Positions 1-9,596 of a DNA stretch of 64,000 nt are shown here, piece after piece (the stretch's first letter is position 1; each line of letters begins with the position of its first letter). This stretch comes from Amphritea atlantica. GTDB lineage: Bacteria; Pseudomonadota; Gammaproteobacteria; Pseudomonadales; Balneatricaceae. The position numbers were made by a program, and so were the translations under genes. Below the pieces are notes generated by a model. It was not told the origin of the DNA, searched no databases, and worked only from the letters and a program-made list of their open reading frames with translations. The stretch spans positions 310,001 to 374,000 of the forward strand of contig CP073344.1 in the NCBI GenBank assembly GCA_024397875.1, read 5' to 3'.

Positions 1-899
1 CTAACCTCGTTGTTCTGGTCATCCAGAACCGTCACTTTGGAGCTGGCAGTGATGTACAGGCCTGCTTCAATGGTACAGCGATCGCCCAGCGGCAGGCCCA
101 GACCTGCGTTGGCACCCAGCAGGCAGTTTTCGCCGACGGAGATTACCACGTTGTTGCCACCGGACAGGGTTCCCATCGTCGAGCAGCCACCGCCCAGGTC
201 AGAACCGTTGCCGACAACAACTCCGGCAGAGATGCGTCCTTCGACCATGCTTACACCCAGTGTACCGGCGTTAAAGTTAATAAAGCCCTCATGCATGACG
301 GTCGTGCCTTCGCCAACGTGAGCACCCAGACGGACACGGGAGGTAGCGGCAATACGGGTACCGGCAGGGACAACGTAATTGGCCATTTTCGGGAATTTAT
401 CGACCGAGTGAACGTCGATGATGCGGCCCTGAGCGCGGGCTGCCAGCTGGCGCTTAGGCAGGTCTGCCAGTGAGATGGCGCCTTCATTGGTCCAGGCTAC
501 GTTAGGCAGCTTGCCGAACATGCCATTCAGGTTCATGCTGTGAGGTTTCACCAGGCGCTGTGATAGCAGCGTCAGCTTCAGATAAACCTCTGCGGTGGAT
601 TCAGGATCGGCATCGGTTTCCAGAATGGTCAGAATCATCGGCTGATGAGTACCCTTACAGATCTCCACAATCTCTGCCTGATCTTCTGCATCGATAGACA
701 GGAACGCGGCTTCAAGCTCACTGAGCTGAGCGGCAGTCAGTTCAATCGCCTGATTGCCGCCGGTATAGCCTGCAATATCCTTAACCGCGGTTATCAGTGC
801 CTCGGACGGGTTCAGCAGTGGGCAGTTATAGTAAACTTCCAGCAACTCCGCGGTTGATGACTTTGTCCCGATACCCAGACCAAATGCAAATGTACTCAT
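1..899 (-). CDS. dapD: 2,3,4,5-tetrahydropyridine-2,6-dicarboxylate N-succinyltransferase, 3' end beyond window
   Basis: The frame is open from an ATG at 899 (reverse strand) to the window edge, about 299 codons, beginning MSTFAFGLGIGTK. It has an N-terminal helical domain followed by the left-handed beta-helix hexapeptide pattern (GAHVGEGTTVMHEGFINF, then GNGSDLGGGCSTMG). This is the long, about 344-residue DapD type known from pseudomonads rather than the shorter enterobacterial form. The enzyme succinylates tetrahydrodipicolinate in the cytoplasm in the lysine and diaminopimelate pathway. It is the last visible gene of a dapC-yffB-dapD run. A GGAG ribosome site lies just upstream. The C-terminal end is cut by the window. 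Confidence 0.95.
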   Translation of the reverse strand, partial: MSTFAFGLGIGTKSSTAELLEVYYNCPLLNPSEALITAVKDIAGYTGGNQAIELTAAQLSELEAAFLSIDAEDQAEIVEICKGTHQPMILTILETDADPESTAEVYLKLTLLSQRLVKPHSMNLNGMFGKLPNVAWTNEGAISLADLPKRQLAARAQGRIIDVHSVDKFPKMANYVVPAGTRIAATSRVRLGAHVGEGTTVMHEGFINFNAGTLGVSMVEGRISAGVVVGNGSDLGGGCSTMGTLSGGNNVVISVGENCLLGANAGLGLPLGDRCTIEAGLYITASSKVTVLDDQNNEV

Positions 900-928
900 T
901 GTTTGTAACTCCATAGAACTTTAAGAAT

Positions 929-1273
929 TTATGTGAACAGAGCGCTGTATTCGCTCTCTTTGAAACCCACCTGAACGCGGTCGCCAAGGCGCAACACCGG
1001 GCGCTTGATCAGCGTGGGTGTCGCCAGCATTTCACGGATGGCTGAGGTTTCATCAATACTGTTTTTTATACTGTCATCGAGGGCGCGCCAGCTGGTACTG
1101 CGTTTGTTTAACAACGCCTCCCAGCCCAGGCTGGCAACCCATTCACGCAGTTGAGCTTCGGTCAGTCCGTCTTTGCGGAAATCATGAAAGCTGAAATCGA
1201 CACTGTTTGCCGTTAGCCAGCGTTGCGCTTTTTTCACCGTATCGCAGTTTGAAATACCGTATAGCGTCGTCAT
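929..1273 (-). CDS. yffB: ArsC/Spx-family thioredoxin-fold protein (YffB-like)
   Basis: A 114-residue protein of normal length for the YffB branch of the ArsC family. The N-terminal GISNCDTVKKAQRWL motif has the single active-type Cys followed by TVKKA. The C-terminal IKRPVLRLGDRVQVGF segment is typical of ArsC/Spx folds. It lies 11 nt downstream of dapC and 29 nt upstream of dapD, as in other gammaproteobacteria where yffB sits among dap genes. A ribosome site AAGGAA precedes the ATG. The biochemical role is not established; a glutathione-linked reductase is the usual guess. True arsenate reduction is unlikely from context. Confidence 0.9.
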   Translation of the reverse strand: MTTLYGISNCDTVKKAQRWLTANSVDFSFHDFRKDGLTEAQLREWVASLGWEALLNKRSTSWRALDDSIKNSIDETSAIREMLATPTLIKRPVLRLGDRVQVGFKESEYSALFT

Positions 1274-1284
1274 ATTCTGTTCCT

Positions 1285-2502
1285 TCAGGCTTTGAGTGAC
1301 TCAACGTAGCGGCGAATTCGCATGGCGCCCTCGACACACTCTTCGAGTGTTGCGACCAGCGCCATCCGCACAAAGCCGGCGCCTGGCAGATCACCATTCT
1401 GGTCCTCTCGGGACACGTAGCTGCCTGGCAGTACCGTCAGGTTCTGCTGTGCAAACAGTCCCTGAGTAAACTGGTCATCAGGGATCGGGGTCTCTGCCCA
1501 GAGGTAGAAGCCGGCATCCGGCATCCTGACATTCATAACGGGCTCAAGAATTTCCAGCACAGCGGCAAATTTTTCCCGGTATTTATCGCGGTTTTCCAGC
1601 ACATGAGTCTCGTCGTTCCAGGCGGTGATGCTGGCCAGCTGAACCGGAATAGACATGGCGCTGCCATGGTAGGTGCGGTAGCTGGTGAACGGAGCGATAA
1701 GACTGGCATCCCCGGCCACAAATCCCGATCTCAGTCCGGGCAGGTTGGAGCGTTTCGACAGACTGTGGAATACGACACAGTTTTTATAGTCATGACGGCC
1801 CAGCTGGGCGCACACTTCCAGCAGTCCCACCGGTGGTTTGGCTTCATCGAAATAGATCTCTGAATAACACTCATCGGAGGCGACAATAAAGTCATACTGG
1901 TCAGACAGCGCAATCAGTTTAGCCAGCGTTGCGGCGTCTGTAACTGCCCCGGTGGGGTTACTCGGGGAGCACAGGAACAGCAGCTGGCAGCGTTGCCAGA
2001 CGGCCTCGGGTACCGCATCAAAATCAGGTACAAAGTTGTTATCCGCAGTACAGCTCAGATAATAGGGCTCGGCACCGGACAGATAAGCCGCGCCTTCGTA
2101 GATCTGATAAAAAGGGTTGGGCGATAACAGCAGAGGCGTTGCATCGGTGGCGGATGCTCGGTTGATAGCACACTGGGTAAATGCAAAGATTGCTTCCCGG
2201 GTACCCAGTACCGGCAGCACGTTATCTGCTCCGGTCAGGCTGCCGGCCTGCAACTTAAAACGACGGGTTGCCCAGTCAGCGATGGTCTGGCGCAGCTCAA
2301 TGGTTCCGGCGGTGGTTGGATAGTTGGCCAGTTTGTCCAGATTACGGCTCAGTTCATCGATCACAAAAGCGGGAGACGGGTGCTTTGGCTCACCGATAGA
2401 AAGCGCGATATGTTCAAGCTCGGTTGGTGGGGTTACCCCGGCTTTCAGCTTAGCCAGTTTTTCAAATGGGTATGGCTGAAGCTTCTGCAGATCTGAATTC
2501 AT
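1285..2502 (-). CDS. dapC: Succinyldiaminopimelate transaminase (class I/II PLP aminotransferase)
   Basis: A 405-residue fold-type I aminotransferase. The motif SPSNPTG lies near residues 179-185, an Asp-containing SDECYSEIY near 209-217, and the PLP lysine is Lys250 in SLSKRSNLPGLRSG. Context decides the substrate: it leads a dapC-yffB-dapD operon, so it most likely converts N-succinyl-2-amino-6-ketopimelate to succinyl-diaminopimelate with glutamate. By sequence alone, other class I aminotransferases (for example acetylornithine-type or aspartate-type) cannot be excluded, but the gene order is the classical dapC arrangement. Confidence 0.92.
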   Translation of the reverse strand: MNSDLQKLQPYPFEKLAKLKAGVTPPTELEHIALSIGEPKHPSPAFVIDELSRNLDKLANYPTTAGTIELRQTIADWATRRFKLQAGSLTGADNVLPVLGTREAIFAFTQCAINRASATDATPLLLSPNPFYQIYEGAAYLSGAEPYYLSCTADNNFVPDFDAVPEAVWQRCQLLFLCSPSNPTGAVTDAATLAKLIALSDQYDFIVASDECYSEIYFDEAKPPVGLLEVCAQLGRHDYKNCVVFHSLSKRSNLPGLRSGFVAGDASLIAPFTSYRTYHGSAMSIPVQLASITAWNDETHVLENRDKYREKFAAVLEILEPVMNVRMPDAGFYLWAETPIPDDQFTQGLFAQQNLTVLPGSYVSREDQNGDLPGAGFVRMALVATLEECVEGAMRIRRYVESLKA

Positions 2503-2662
2503 TGAAATGCCTTGTAATTGCCGCTGACAAAAGAGCGGAAATTATACCGGATGGAATCCTGCAGGCCAATTAAAGCAACCATCTATTGCCGTTTATCTGA
2601 TCACTTAAGTGACATTCAGCGGTCAACGACATAATGTTAGTTAACAGAAAATTAGTAGGGAA

Positions 2663-3025
2663 TTGGTAAGCGTGCTTACAGATAGTCGATTACACACTAG
2701 GGTTGAAGCGGATTTTGAAGTCAGAGTGGGCATTCCCGGAGATAATACCGGTGCCCGGATTGTTAATATTAGCCTGGGGGGCATTGCCATCCTGGGTAAC
2801 CAGGCGCTGGAACAGGTTTTAAAAAACGGTTATGCCAATGCCCGGGGTATCAGTGATCATGTGGTCAGTTTTACCATCCCCGGGGGGGAGCTGAGCGAAG
2901 TGTGCCGGTTAGTCCATGTCCGGCGACTTTCCGAGAGCCGCTTTGAGTTTGGCATGAAGTTTGTCGGCCTGAATCGTAAGAACAGAGAGATCATCTCAAA
3001 CTATGTGAATCGACATGTCGTCTGA
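2663..3025 (+). CDS. PilZ-domain c-di-GMP binding protein
   Basis: A single-domain protein of about 120 residues. The two c-di-GMP contact motifs are present: RLHTR (RxxxR, residues 9-13) and NISLGG (N/DxSxxG, residues 35-40), followed by beta-strand pattern to the C-terminus. It should bind c-di-GMP and act as a cytoplasmic effector; the partner is unknown. It is transcribed divergently from dapC. Four GGDEF or GGDEF-EAL proteins elsewhere in the window could supply the ligand. The start is uncertain: TTG at 2663 or GTG at 2672, neither with a well spaced ribosome site. Confidence 0.88.
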   Translation: MVSVLTDSRLHTRVEADFEVRVGIPGDNTGARIVNISLGGIAILGNQALEQVLKNGYANARGISDHVVSFTIPGGELSEVCRLVHVRRLSESRFEFGMKFVGLNRKNREIISNYVNRHVV

Positions 3026-3051
3026 TCCGGCAGTCCGATTAAATAAAGCGC

Positions 3052-3067
3052 GCCCGGCGTGCCGGGC
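3052..3067. terminator. GC-rich hairpin between convergent genes
   Basis: The arms GCCCGGC and GCCGGGC are separated by GT and lie between the end of the PilZ gene and the end of the convergent RND pump gene. No T-tract follows on either strand, so it is at best a weak or factor-assisted terminator. Confidence 0.4.
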
Positions 3068-3089
3068 ACGTAATACTCTGTCATCTGCT

Positions 3090-6000
3090 TCATAAAGGTA
3101 GCGTGGCCTTATCGCGGCTGAGGGTGGACTTGAACAGTGCTTTACCATTCTCCAGGATCACCAGGAGTGCCGGTACTACCAGCAGAATCAACAGGGTGCC
3201 GAACGCCAGCCCGAATACCAGTGAGGTTGCCATCGGAATCAGGAACTGGGCCTGCAGCGAGGTCTCAAACAGGATGGGGGTCAGGCCGGCAATGGTGGTC
3301 AGTGAGGTGAGCAGAACCGCCCTCAGACGCTGGCAGGCGGCTTCTACAATCGCGCTGTGAATACTCATCCCCTCTTTCCGCAGCTTCTGAAAAAAGGTGA
3401 TCAGTACGATGGAGTCATTAATCACGATGCCTGAGAGACCAAAAAAACCAAACAGAGACAGTATGGTCAGGTTCTGCCCTGTGAGCAGATGTCCGGCAAT
3501 GGCGCCGGTCAGGCCCAGTGGAATCGCCAGCATTACCGCCAGTGGCCAGCTGTAGGATGAAAACACCCAACTGAGGATAATAAAAATCAGCAGCAGTGCG
3601 ATCAACAGGCCCATTTTCATATCGGCCAGGGTTTCCCGCTGATTTTTGTTACGCCCCTCAAAGCTTGCCTGAACGCCAAACTCTGAGGTGATCTGTTGCA
3701 GTTTACCGGCACCCAGGTCAGCGATAATCTCATTGGCATTGGCGACCGATTCATCCAGGTCGGTGGTGATCTTGATCGCCAGCTGGCCATCGACCCGCTG
3801 TAACCGGTCGAGGCCTTGTTTATCGGTAAACTGCACCACATTGGCCAATGGCGCGCTGTCGCCATTAGGCAGCAGTATCGGCAGGTTTTCCAGCGCACTG
3901 AAGCGATCCCGTTCACTATCCGGCAGGACAACCCGGACCTCAACCTCGTCCTCGCCCTGGTTAAAAATCTGTACCAGTTGGCCATCAAAGGATGATCTGA
4001 GCTGGCGGCCAAGCGAGTTGAGGGTCAGACCGGCGGTTTTACCTGCCGGGGTCAGTTCGTAGATCAGCTGGGACTTGCCAAAGGGCAGGTCATCATCGAC
4101 GTTGCTGACACCGTTATACTGGCTGAGGGCATCCTGAACCGCCAGAGACGCGGCCTTTAGCTGCTCGACATCCGAGCCCACCAGTTTTACCTCGAGTGAT
4201 TTGCCCGGGGGACCGGAACGGTTCAGATCGATGGTGAACTTTTCAATTCCCGCGGGCAGGATGATCTTGCTACGCCACTTTGAAATGATTTCGCCATTGG
4301 TTATTGCGCGACTGTCGATCGAAGTGAGCTGCACATATAACGCGCCAAATTCATCGCCCTGACTGGAACCCCCACTGGTTCGGCTGCTATTGGTTTTACG
4401 ATGAATCTGCAACGCCATCTTAATCAGGTTACCGCCCAGCTCCTGTTCCGTCTGGCGCAGCGTCTGATCCAGGTGTTGCAGGAAGTTATCTACCTGATCG
4501 GGACTGCTACCCGAGGTGAACTGAATGTTGGCATTCAGGGTCTCCATCTCAACCGCCGGGAAAAAGGTGAACTTTATCTGGCCACTGCCAACCAGGCCGA
4601 TGGCGATAATAAATGCAGCCAGGGCGGTAGTCACGGTTACCCAGCGGAACCTGATGGCGTTTTCTACCCAGCTGCGGAACCGGCCGTTCTTAAAGTTATT
4701 GAATGCGTTATCAAGTCTGATGCGGGTTTTAGAGGGGTGCAGGTCGGCTGCATTTTTCAGACTGTGATGCAGGTGGCCGGGCAGAATCAGGAAACACTCC
4801 ACCACAGAGGCCATGATGACGCAGATCACCACGGTGGGAATATCGATCAGAATATTGCCGATAATACCGCCAATTAACAGCAGCGGCAGGAACGCTGCGA
4901 TGGTGGTGAGTGAGGATGCCATCACCGGTGCCAGCATCCGGTGAGCTCCGCCGATAGCCGCTTCGAGCCCCGGCTCGCCCATCTGCAGGTGGGTAAGAGT
5001 GTCCTCACCGACCACGATGGCATCATCAACAATTATCCCCAGTGCCATGATCATGCCGAACAGACTGATCATATTGATACTGCCGCCGATACCGTAAAGC
5101 ACCGCCAGGGTTGCCATAAATGACACCGGAATGCCGACCGTAACCCAGAAGGCGACCCGGGCATTGAGGAACAGGAACAGCGTTGCGATCACCAGAATCA
5201 GTCCGCCCACGCCGTTCTTGATCAGCAAATTAATACGATCCTGAATCGCCTCATAGCCCTCATCAAAGGCGATCAGCTGAATATCCGGCGGCAGTGTCGT
5301 TTGCCGTTCGCTGAGCCAGTCGCGCATTATTCTGGCGGCTTTCAGCGTGTCTTCGTGTTCGGTACGGCGTAACTGTAACTGGATAGCGGGCTGGCCCCGG
5401 TAGGTGAGGTAGGTCTGGTTATCCTGATTGCGCCAGTCAACGGTGGCAACATCTCCCAGACGCAACAACCGGCCATCCTTGGTCGTAATCAGCGGTAACT
5501 GGCTGAACCCCCCGACATCACGCTGCTGACTCAGACTGCGTATCTGGCGTGAACCATCGCCCTGTGCGGCGGTACCCGCCGGCAGGTCTACGCTGCGCTG
5601 GTTGATAATCTGGGCGACGTCGCTGAGGCTCAGTCCTAGCTCATGCAGACGGCTGGAGGGGATCTGAATGGCGATCTCCTCTTCGGGCAAACCGATAAAA
5701 TCGATTTTCCGGATCCCCCGCTGCAGCAGTTCACGTTCATACTGACGCGCCAGAATCCGCAGCTCCTGGGCTGTTGCGCTACTGCTGGTAATAAGAATTC
5801 TGGCGATATCGTCATAGCGGATCACCCGCTGGACGATCGGTTTTTCCGCATCCGCCGGCAGATTAGTGATGCCATCGACCTTTTGTTTCACCTCGTCGAG
5901 GATATACGCTACATCACTGTGCTCTTCCAGCTCCAGGCGGATAGACGCGGCCCCCTGAGTGGCCGTTGAGTAGAGGGCATCGATGCCGTTAACTGATTTC

Positions 6001-6236
6001 AGCTCCCGTTCTATGGGGAGAATGATGGAGCTCTCGACATCTTCTGCGGCAGCGCCACTCCAGGGAACCGCTATGGTGATAATATCCAGCTCAAAGGTCG
6101 GGAAAAACTGGGTGTTGAGCTTTTTTAACCCCCATATGCCGGCCAGAATCATCAGCATCATCAGCAGATTGGCGGCGACACGGTGTTGGGTGAACAGCGT
6201 AATCAGGTTTTTTAACGGCCCATGGTTCGTCGGCAT
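3090..6236 (-). CDS. RND family inner-membrane efflux permease
   Basis: 1048 residues, full length for an AcrB-like RND transporter. The N-terminal TM1 is followed by the porter domain with NTQFFPTFELDIITI and the GAAAEDVESSI segment. The TM4 proton-relay pair is intact in ALGIIVDDAIVVGEDTL. The second half repeats the plan, ending in the TM10-12 block ALLLIFIILSWVF and VLLTSLTTIAGLTPI. It exports substrates using the proton gradient together with the adaptor encoded 3 nt upstream. No outer-membrane channel gene is adjacent, so a shared TolC-type partner is likely. Substrates cannot be told from sequence. Confidence 0.93.
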   Translation of the reverse strand: MPTNHGPLKNLITLFTQHRVAANLLMMLMILAGIWGLKKLNTQFFPTFELDIITIAVPWSGAAAEDVESSIILPIERELKSVNGIDALYSTATQGAASIRLELEEHSDVAYILDEVKQKVDGITNLPADAEKPIVQRVIRYDDIARILITSSSATAQELRILARQYERELLQRGIRKIDFIGLPEEEIAIQIPSSRLHELGLSLSDVAQIINQRSVDLPAGTAAQGDGSRQIRSLSQQRDVGGFSQLPLITTKDGRLLRLGDVATVDWRNQDNQTYLTYRGQPAIQLQLRRTEHEDTLKAARIMRDWLSERQTTLPPDIQLIAFDEGYEAIQDRINLLIKNGVGGLILVIATLFLFLNARVAFWVTVGIPVSFMATLAVLYGIGGSINMISLFGMIMALGIIVDDAIVVGEDTLTHLQMGEPGLEAAIGGAHRMLAPVMASSLTTIAAFLPLLLIGGIIGNILIDIPTVVICVIMASVVECFLILPGHLHHSLKNAADLHPSKTRIRLDNAFNNFKNGRFRSWVENAIRFRWVTVTTALAAFIIAIGLVGSGQIKFTFFPAVEMETLNANIQFTSGSSPDQVDNFLQHLDQTLRQTEQELGGNLIKMALQIHRKTNSSRTSGGSSQGDEFGALYVQLTSIDSRAITNGEIISKWRSKIILPAGIEKFTIDLNRSGPPGKSLEVKLVGSDVEQLKAASLAVQDALSQYNGVSNVDDDLPFGKSQLIYELTPAGKTAGLTLNSLGRQLRSSFDGQLVQIFNQGEDEVEVRVVLPDSERDRFSALENLPILLPNGDSAPLANVVQFTDKQGLDRLQRVDGQLAIKITTDLDESVANANEIIADLGAGKLQQITSEFGVQASFEGRNKNQRETLADMKMGLLIALLLIFIILSWVFSSYSWPLAVMLAIPLGLTGAIAGHLLTGQNLTILSLFGFFGLSGIVINDSIVLITFFQKLRKEGMSIHSAIVEAACQRLRAVLLTSLTTIAGLTPILFETSLQAQFLIPMATSLVFGLAFGTLLILLVVPALLVILENGKALFKSTLSRDKATLPL

Positions 6237-6239
6237 AAC

Positions 6240-7562
6240 TTACTCCGCCCTGGCCGCCGCTGATGCGGGCTTTGTGGCAGGCTTTGAGTCAGTCTGACTG
6301 CTGGCCACTTCGACCAGCAGACCGGTCATTGCATTCGGTAACTGGGTGGTCAAGATCTGCTCGCCAGGCTGAATTGAGGTGCTGCGCACCAGCACTTTTG
6401 ACTCGCCATTGCGGTCACGTATGTCGCCAACCCGTTCGATGGTACTGCCCTGAAGCCGGCTATCTTTTACGGTGTAGATTCTGTCGGTGCCAAAGATCGC
6501 CTGCGGCGGCAGTGCCAGCAGATTACTCTGTTCCGGCATGATCAGATCCAGCGACAGGGAGCGTCCCGGCTCGCCGCGATAATCATCGGAAGCGATGCGG
6601 AACAGCGCATCCACTCCGGCATTTCCGCTACTCACGGTGGCAGCAAAACGCTCCAGTGTCAGTGCCAGAGACTGACCGTCCAGCGAAGCGGTGGCGACTA
6701 TCTTTTTATCACGGCTAAGCTGTTGGCGTAGCTGGGGCAGGTAACGGCTGGGGATTTGTGAACGCACTTCAAGCGCCCGGGTATCGTAGATCGTCAGCAG
6801 TGCATCGCCGCTGCGAACCCGCTCACCGGCGGCGATATTGACCTCAGCTATGCGACCGCTGAAAGGTGCGACTATCTGACTGCGTTCCAGATCAAGGGCG
6901 GCACTGTCTCGCTGAGCCGTTGCCTGCTTTAGCTGGGCCTCCAGTTGCGCCAGTTGATTCGGGTGGTCATCAATGGACTGTTGTCGGCTGTTGAGGGAGA
7001 GCGCCTGTTGCTGCCTGGATTTACGGGCGTCATCCAGCTGATTCTGACTGGCCAGACTGCGACTACTGAGGTCCTGATAGCGTTTCAGCGTACGCTGAGT
7101 GAGAGCGACCAGTTCCTGTTCAATTTTCAGCGCTTTTATGTTTGCCTGGTAACGCACCTTTTCGGCGGCAATCAGTGCTTCAATCCGGTCAACTTCGGCC
7201 TGTTTCTGCGCCAGCAGTAGCGAGGCATCCCGGTTATCCAGCTGAATCAATAGCTGTCCTGCATCGACATACTCCCCCTCTGAGGCCAGGCGCTTTTCCA
7301 CATAGGCGTTGATCGATGAGGACAGGGTGCTGCTGGACGGCGACTCTATCCGGCCATACAGTGACAGCTGAGGTGAATAGGCTGCCGGCTCCGCTGGGAT
7401 AACCTTAACGGTCCAGACTTTCTCTTTGGCCGGGCGGGAGGGGGCGGTTGGCTTAGTGACGATCAGGGCAACAACGATCAACGCTGCAGCCAGCAAAATC
7501 AGTATCGGCAGCAACCAGTGTATATGATTCTGATAAAAAGATTTTGCGCGCTGTTCAGCCAT
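6240..7562 (-). CDS. RND efflux periplasmic adaptor (HlyD/MFP family)
   Basis: 440 residues. One N-terminal membrane anchor (LLPILILLAAALIVVALIV) is followed by a lipoyl half-motif around VEKRLASEGEYVDAGQLL, a long alpha-hairpin rich in Gln, Ala and Arg (about residues 125-220), the second lipoyl half IVAPFSGRIAEVNIAAGERV, and a beta-barrel domain. It bridges the inner-membrane pump to an outer-membrane channel. Translation of the pump starts 3 nt after its stop, so the two are co-expressed. It is transcribed divergently from the hydrolase-kinase pair. An Ala/Pro-rich tail follows the membrane-proximal domain. Confidence 0.93.
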   Translation of the reverse strand: MAEQRAKSFYQNHIHWLLPILILLAAALIVVALIVTKPTAPSRPAKEKVWTVKVIPAEPAAYSPQLSLYGRIESPSSSTLSSSINAYVEKRLASEGEYVDAGQLLIQLDNRDASLLLAQKQAEVDRIEALIAAEKVRYQANIKALKIEQELVALTQRTLKRYQDLSSRSLASQNQLDDARKSRQQQALSLNSRQQSIDDHPNQLAQLEAQLKQATAQRDSAALDLERSQIVAPFSGRIAEVNIAAGERVRSGDALLTIYDTRALEVRSQIPSRYLPQLRQQLSRDKKIVATASLDGQSLALTLERFAATVSSGNAGVDALFRIASDDYRGEPGRSLSLDLIMPEQSNLLALPPQAIFGTDRIYTVKDSRLQGSTIERVGDIRDRNGESKVLVRSTSIQPGEQILTTQLPNAMTGLLVEVASSQTDSKPATKPASAAARAE

Positions 7563-7711
7563 TACCTGTCCATCTGTAAGCCGTGGTTATTAGATTAGCA
7601 AATCATAATACATATATTCTGATCCGTAAGCAGGTTTGTTCGCCCTTTACAATTCTTTACCAGATGTTAGCTTTACGTCATCGGCAGCGTTTCAGATGAC
7701 AGGAGAGAGTT

Positions 7712-8581
7712 ATGCGAACCCGATCAGTTATGGCGCTTGACCCTGTGGGGTTTCACCGGGTGGTGTATCACGAGTGGGGCAGCGCGGATAACGACCGGGT
7801 GCTGGTGTGTGTCCATGGGCTGGCGCGAAACAGTCGTGATTTTGATGAGCTGGCACGGGCGCTTTCGCGGGATTACCGGGTGGTTTGCCCGGATATGCCG
7901 GGGCGGGGGGAAAGTGACTGGCTCTCACCGGGGGTAAGTTATGATATTCCCCGTTATCTCAGTGATATGGCCACCTTGCTGGCCCGCCTGGATGTCGATC
8001 AGGTTGACTGGATAGGCACCTCGATGGGCGGCATAATTGGTATCTGTCTGGCGGCGCTGCCAAACTCTCCGATCCGTTCACTGGTGTTGAATGATGTGGG
8101 TTGTTTTATCGGCAAAAACGCCCTGCAGCGGATTTCACAGTATCTGGGGGACCATCGTTTCAGTTCTGTTGCTGAGGTCGAACAGTATATGCGCACCACC
8201 TATACCGCGTATCAGGGGCTGAGTGATAAACAGTGGCAGCATCTGGCCAGGTATGGTCACCGGACGCTCTCTGAAGGTCAGTACGGCTTGCATTATGACC
8301 CCCGGATTGCAGAACAGAGCCGGGAGAGTCAGGATCAGGATATCGATCTGGAGCCTGTCTGGAGTCAGGTCAGTTGTCCGCAAATGCTGATCTGGGGTGA
8401 TCAGTCGGATGTGCTGACCGCTGATACCGTGACGCGGATGCAGCAGTTACGTCCGGAACTGGATCTTTACCGGATAGAGGGTATGACCCATGCGCCGTCA
8501 CTGATGGAAACCGAGCAGATAAATGCAATACAGCAATGGTTGCGAGACAACCGGATTAAGCCTCACGGAGCGACATTATGA
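7712..8581 (+). CDS. Alpha/beta hydrolase
   Basis: 289 residues with a complete alpha/beta-hydrolase signature: oxyanion HGLAR at 35-39, nucleophile elbow GTSMGG with Ser104, acid Asp233 in GDQSDVL, and His260 in GMTHAPS. There is no signal peptide, so it is cytoplasmic. The substrate is unknown; the family covers esterases, lactonases and C-C hydrolases. It overlaps the next gene by 4 nt (ATGA), implying translational coupling with the P-loop kinase and a possible shared pathway. A clear AGGAGAGAG ribosome site precedes the ATG. Confidence 0.9.
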   Translation: MRTRSVMALDPVGFHRVVYHEWGSADNDRVLVCVHGLARNSRDFDELARALSRDYRVVCPDMPGRGESDWLSPGVSYDIPRYLSDMATLLARLDVDQVDWIGTSMGGIIGICLAALPNSPIRSLVLNDVGCFIGKNALQRISQYLGDHRFSSVAEVEQYMRTTYTAYQGLSDKQWQHLARYGHRTLSEGQYGLHYDPRIAEQSRESQDQDIDLEPVWSQVSCPQMLIWGDQSDVLTADTVTRMQQLRPELDLYRIEGMTHAPSLMETEQINAIQQWLRDNRIKPHGATL

Positions 8582-9576
8582 GTTCATTATGTAGATGGCC
8601 ATCGGATCAGCTGTGTCTGACTGCTGAGGTCCGTGAGCAGGCGGTACTCCGGGTCGAGAAAGCGTTTGCCTCGACCCTGGAATCACTCAAGGTTGATATC
8701 GGTCTGGTAGAACTGCTGGAATCGATCTACGTACCGCTGGGAGCCTGGCTGGTGGCCCGTAAAAATCAGCAGCAGGGTCCTCTGGTGGTGGGTATCAATG
8801 GCGCGCAGGGCGCAGGTAAATCAACGCTGTTTAATCTTCTGGAAGTGATTCTCGAAGAGGGGTTTGATCTGAAAGTGGTTGGGCTATCGATCGATGATCT
8901 GTATAAAACCCGCAAGGATCGAGAAGCGCTGGCGCATGCGGTTCATCCCCTGTTAAAAACCCGCGGCGTACCCGGCACTCACGATGTAGAGTTAGGTATC
9001 GAACTGATCCGTGGTCTGAAGGGGGAATTTGGCGAAGAGGGGCGCAATGTTAAGATTCCGGTATTTGATAAATCGATAGATGACCGCTGCCCAACTGCGT
9101 TATGGCAGGAGTGGCATGGTGAAGCGGATGTGATCGTGCTGGAAGGCTGGTGTGTTGGCGCAACCGCTCAGCCGCAGAGCCAGTTAGCCGAACCGGTTAA
9201 CGATCTGGAACGCAGCGAAGATCCGCTGGGGTTCTGGCGGGGCTATGTAAACCAGCAGCTGGACGGTCGCTATAAAGAGCTGTTCGGAATGATTGATGCG
9301 CTGATTATGCTCAAGGTGCCAAGTATGGAATCGGTGTTTGAGTGGCGCTCGCAGCAGGAGAAAAAACTGGCGGAAAGGGTGCGTTATTTCTACGATACTC
9401 AGCAGCCGACCCAGCACCTGCGAATAATGAACGAGCGGGAGATCCGGCGTTTTATCCAGCACTATGAGCGACTGACCCGCAATATGCTGGAAGAGATGCC
9501 AAGCCGGGCAGATGTCTGTCTGGAGCTGAATCAGAACCATAAAATCGGTAATATTCGTATCAATAAACCGTTGTAA
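8578..9576 (+). CDS. P-loop kinase, YggC/glycerate-kinase-like
   Basis: 332 residues with a Walker A GAQGAGKST at about 75-83, a following GLSIDDLYKTRKDRE segment and the IVLEGWCVGA strand near 185. These features match the YggC / plant D-glycerate 3-kinase / yeast Tda10 group of uridine-kinase-like P-loop proteins. The expected reaction is ATP-dependent phosphorylation of a small hydroxylated substrate, with D-glycerate the best guess from the family. It is cytoplasmic and translationally coupled to the upstream hydrolase. Function beyond kinase is inference. Confidence 0.82.
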   Translation: MSSLCRWPSDQLCLTAEVREQAVLRVEKAFASTLESLKVDIGLVELLESIYVPLGAWLVARKNQQQGPLVVGINGAQGAGKSTLFNLLEVILEEGFDLKVVGLSIDDLYKTRKDREALAHAVHPLLKTRGVPGTHDVELGIELIRGLKGEFGEEGRNVKIPVFDKSIDDRCPTALWQEWHGEADVIVLEGWCVGATAQPQSQLAEPVNDLERSEDPLGFWRGYVNQQLDGRYKELFGMIDALIMLKVPSMESVFEWRSQQEKKLAERVRYFYDTQQPTQHLRIMNEREIRRFIQHYERLTRNMLEEMPSRADVCLELNQNHKIGNIRINKPL

Positions 9577-9596
9577 GACAGATTTAAGGGAATCAG

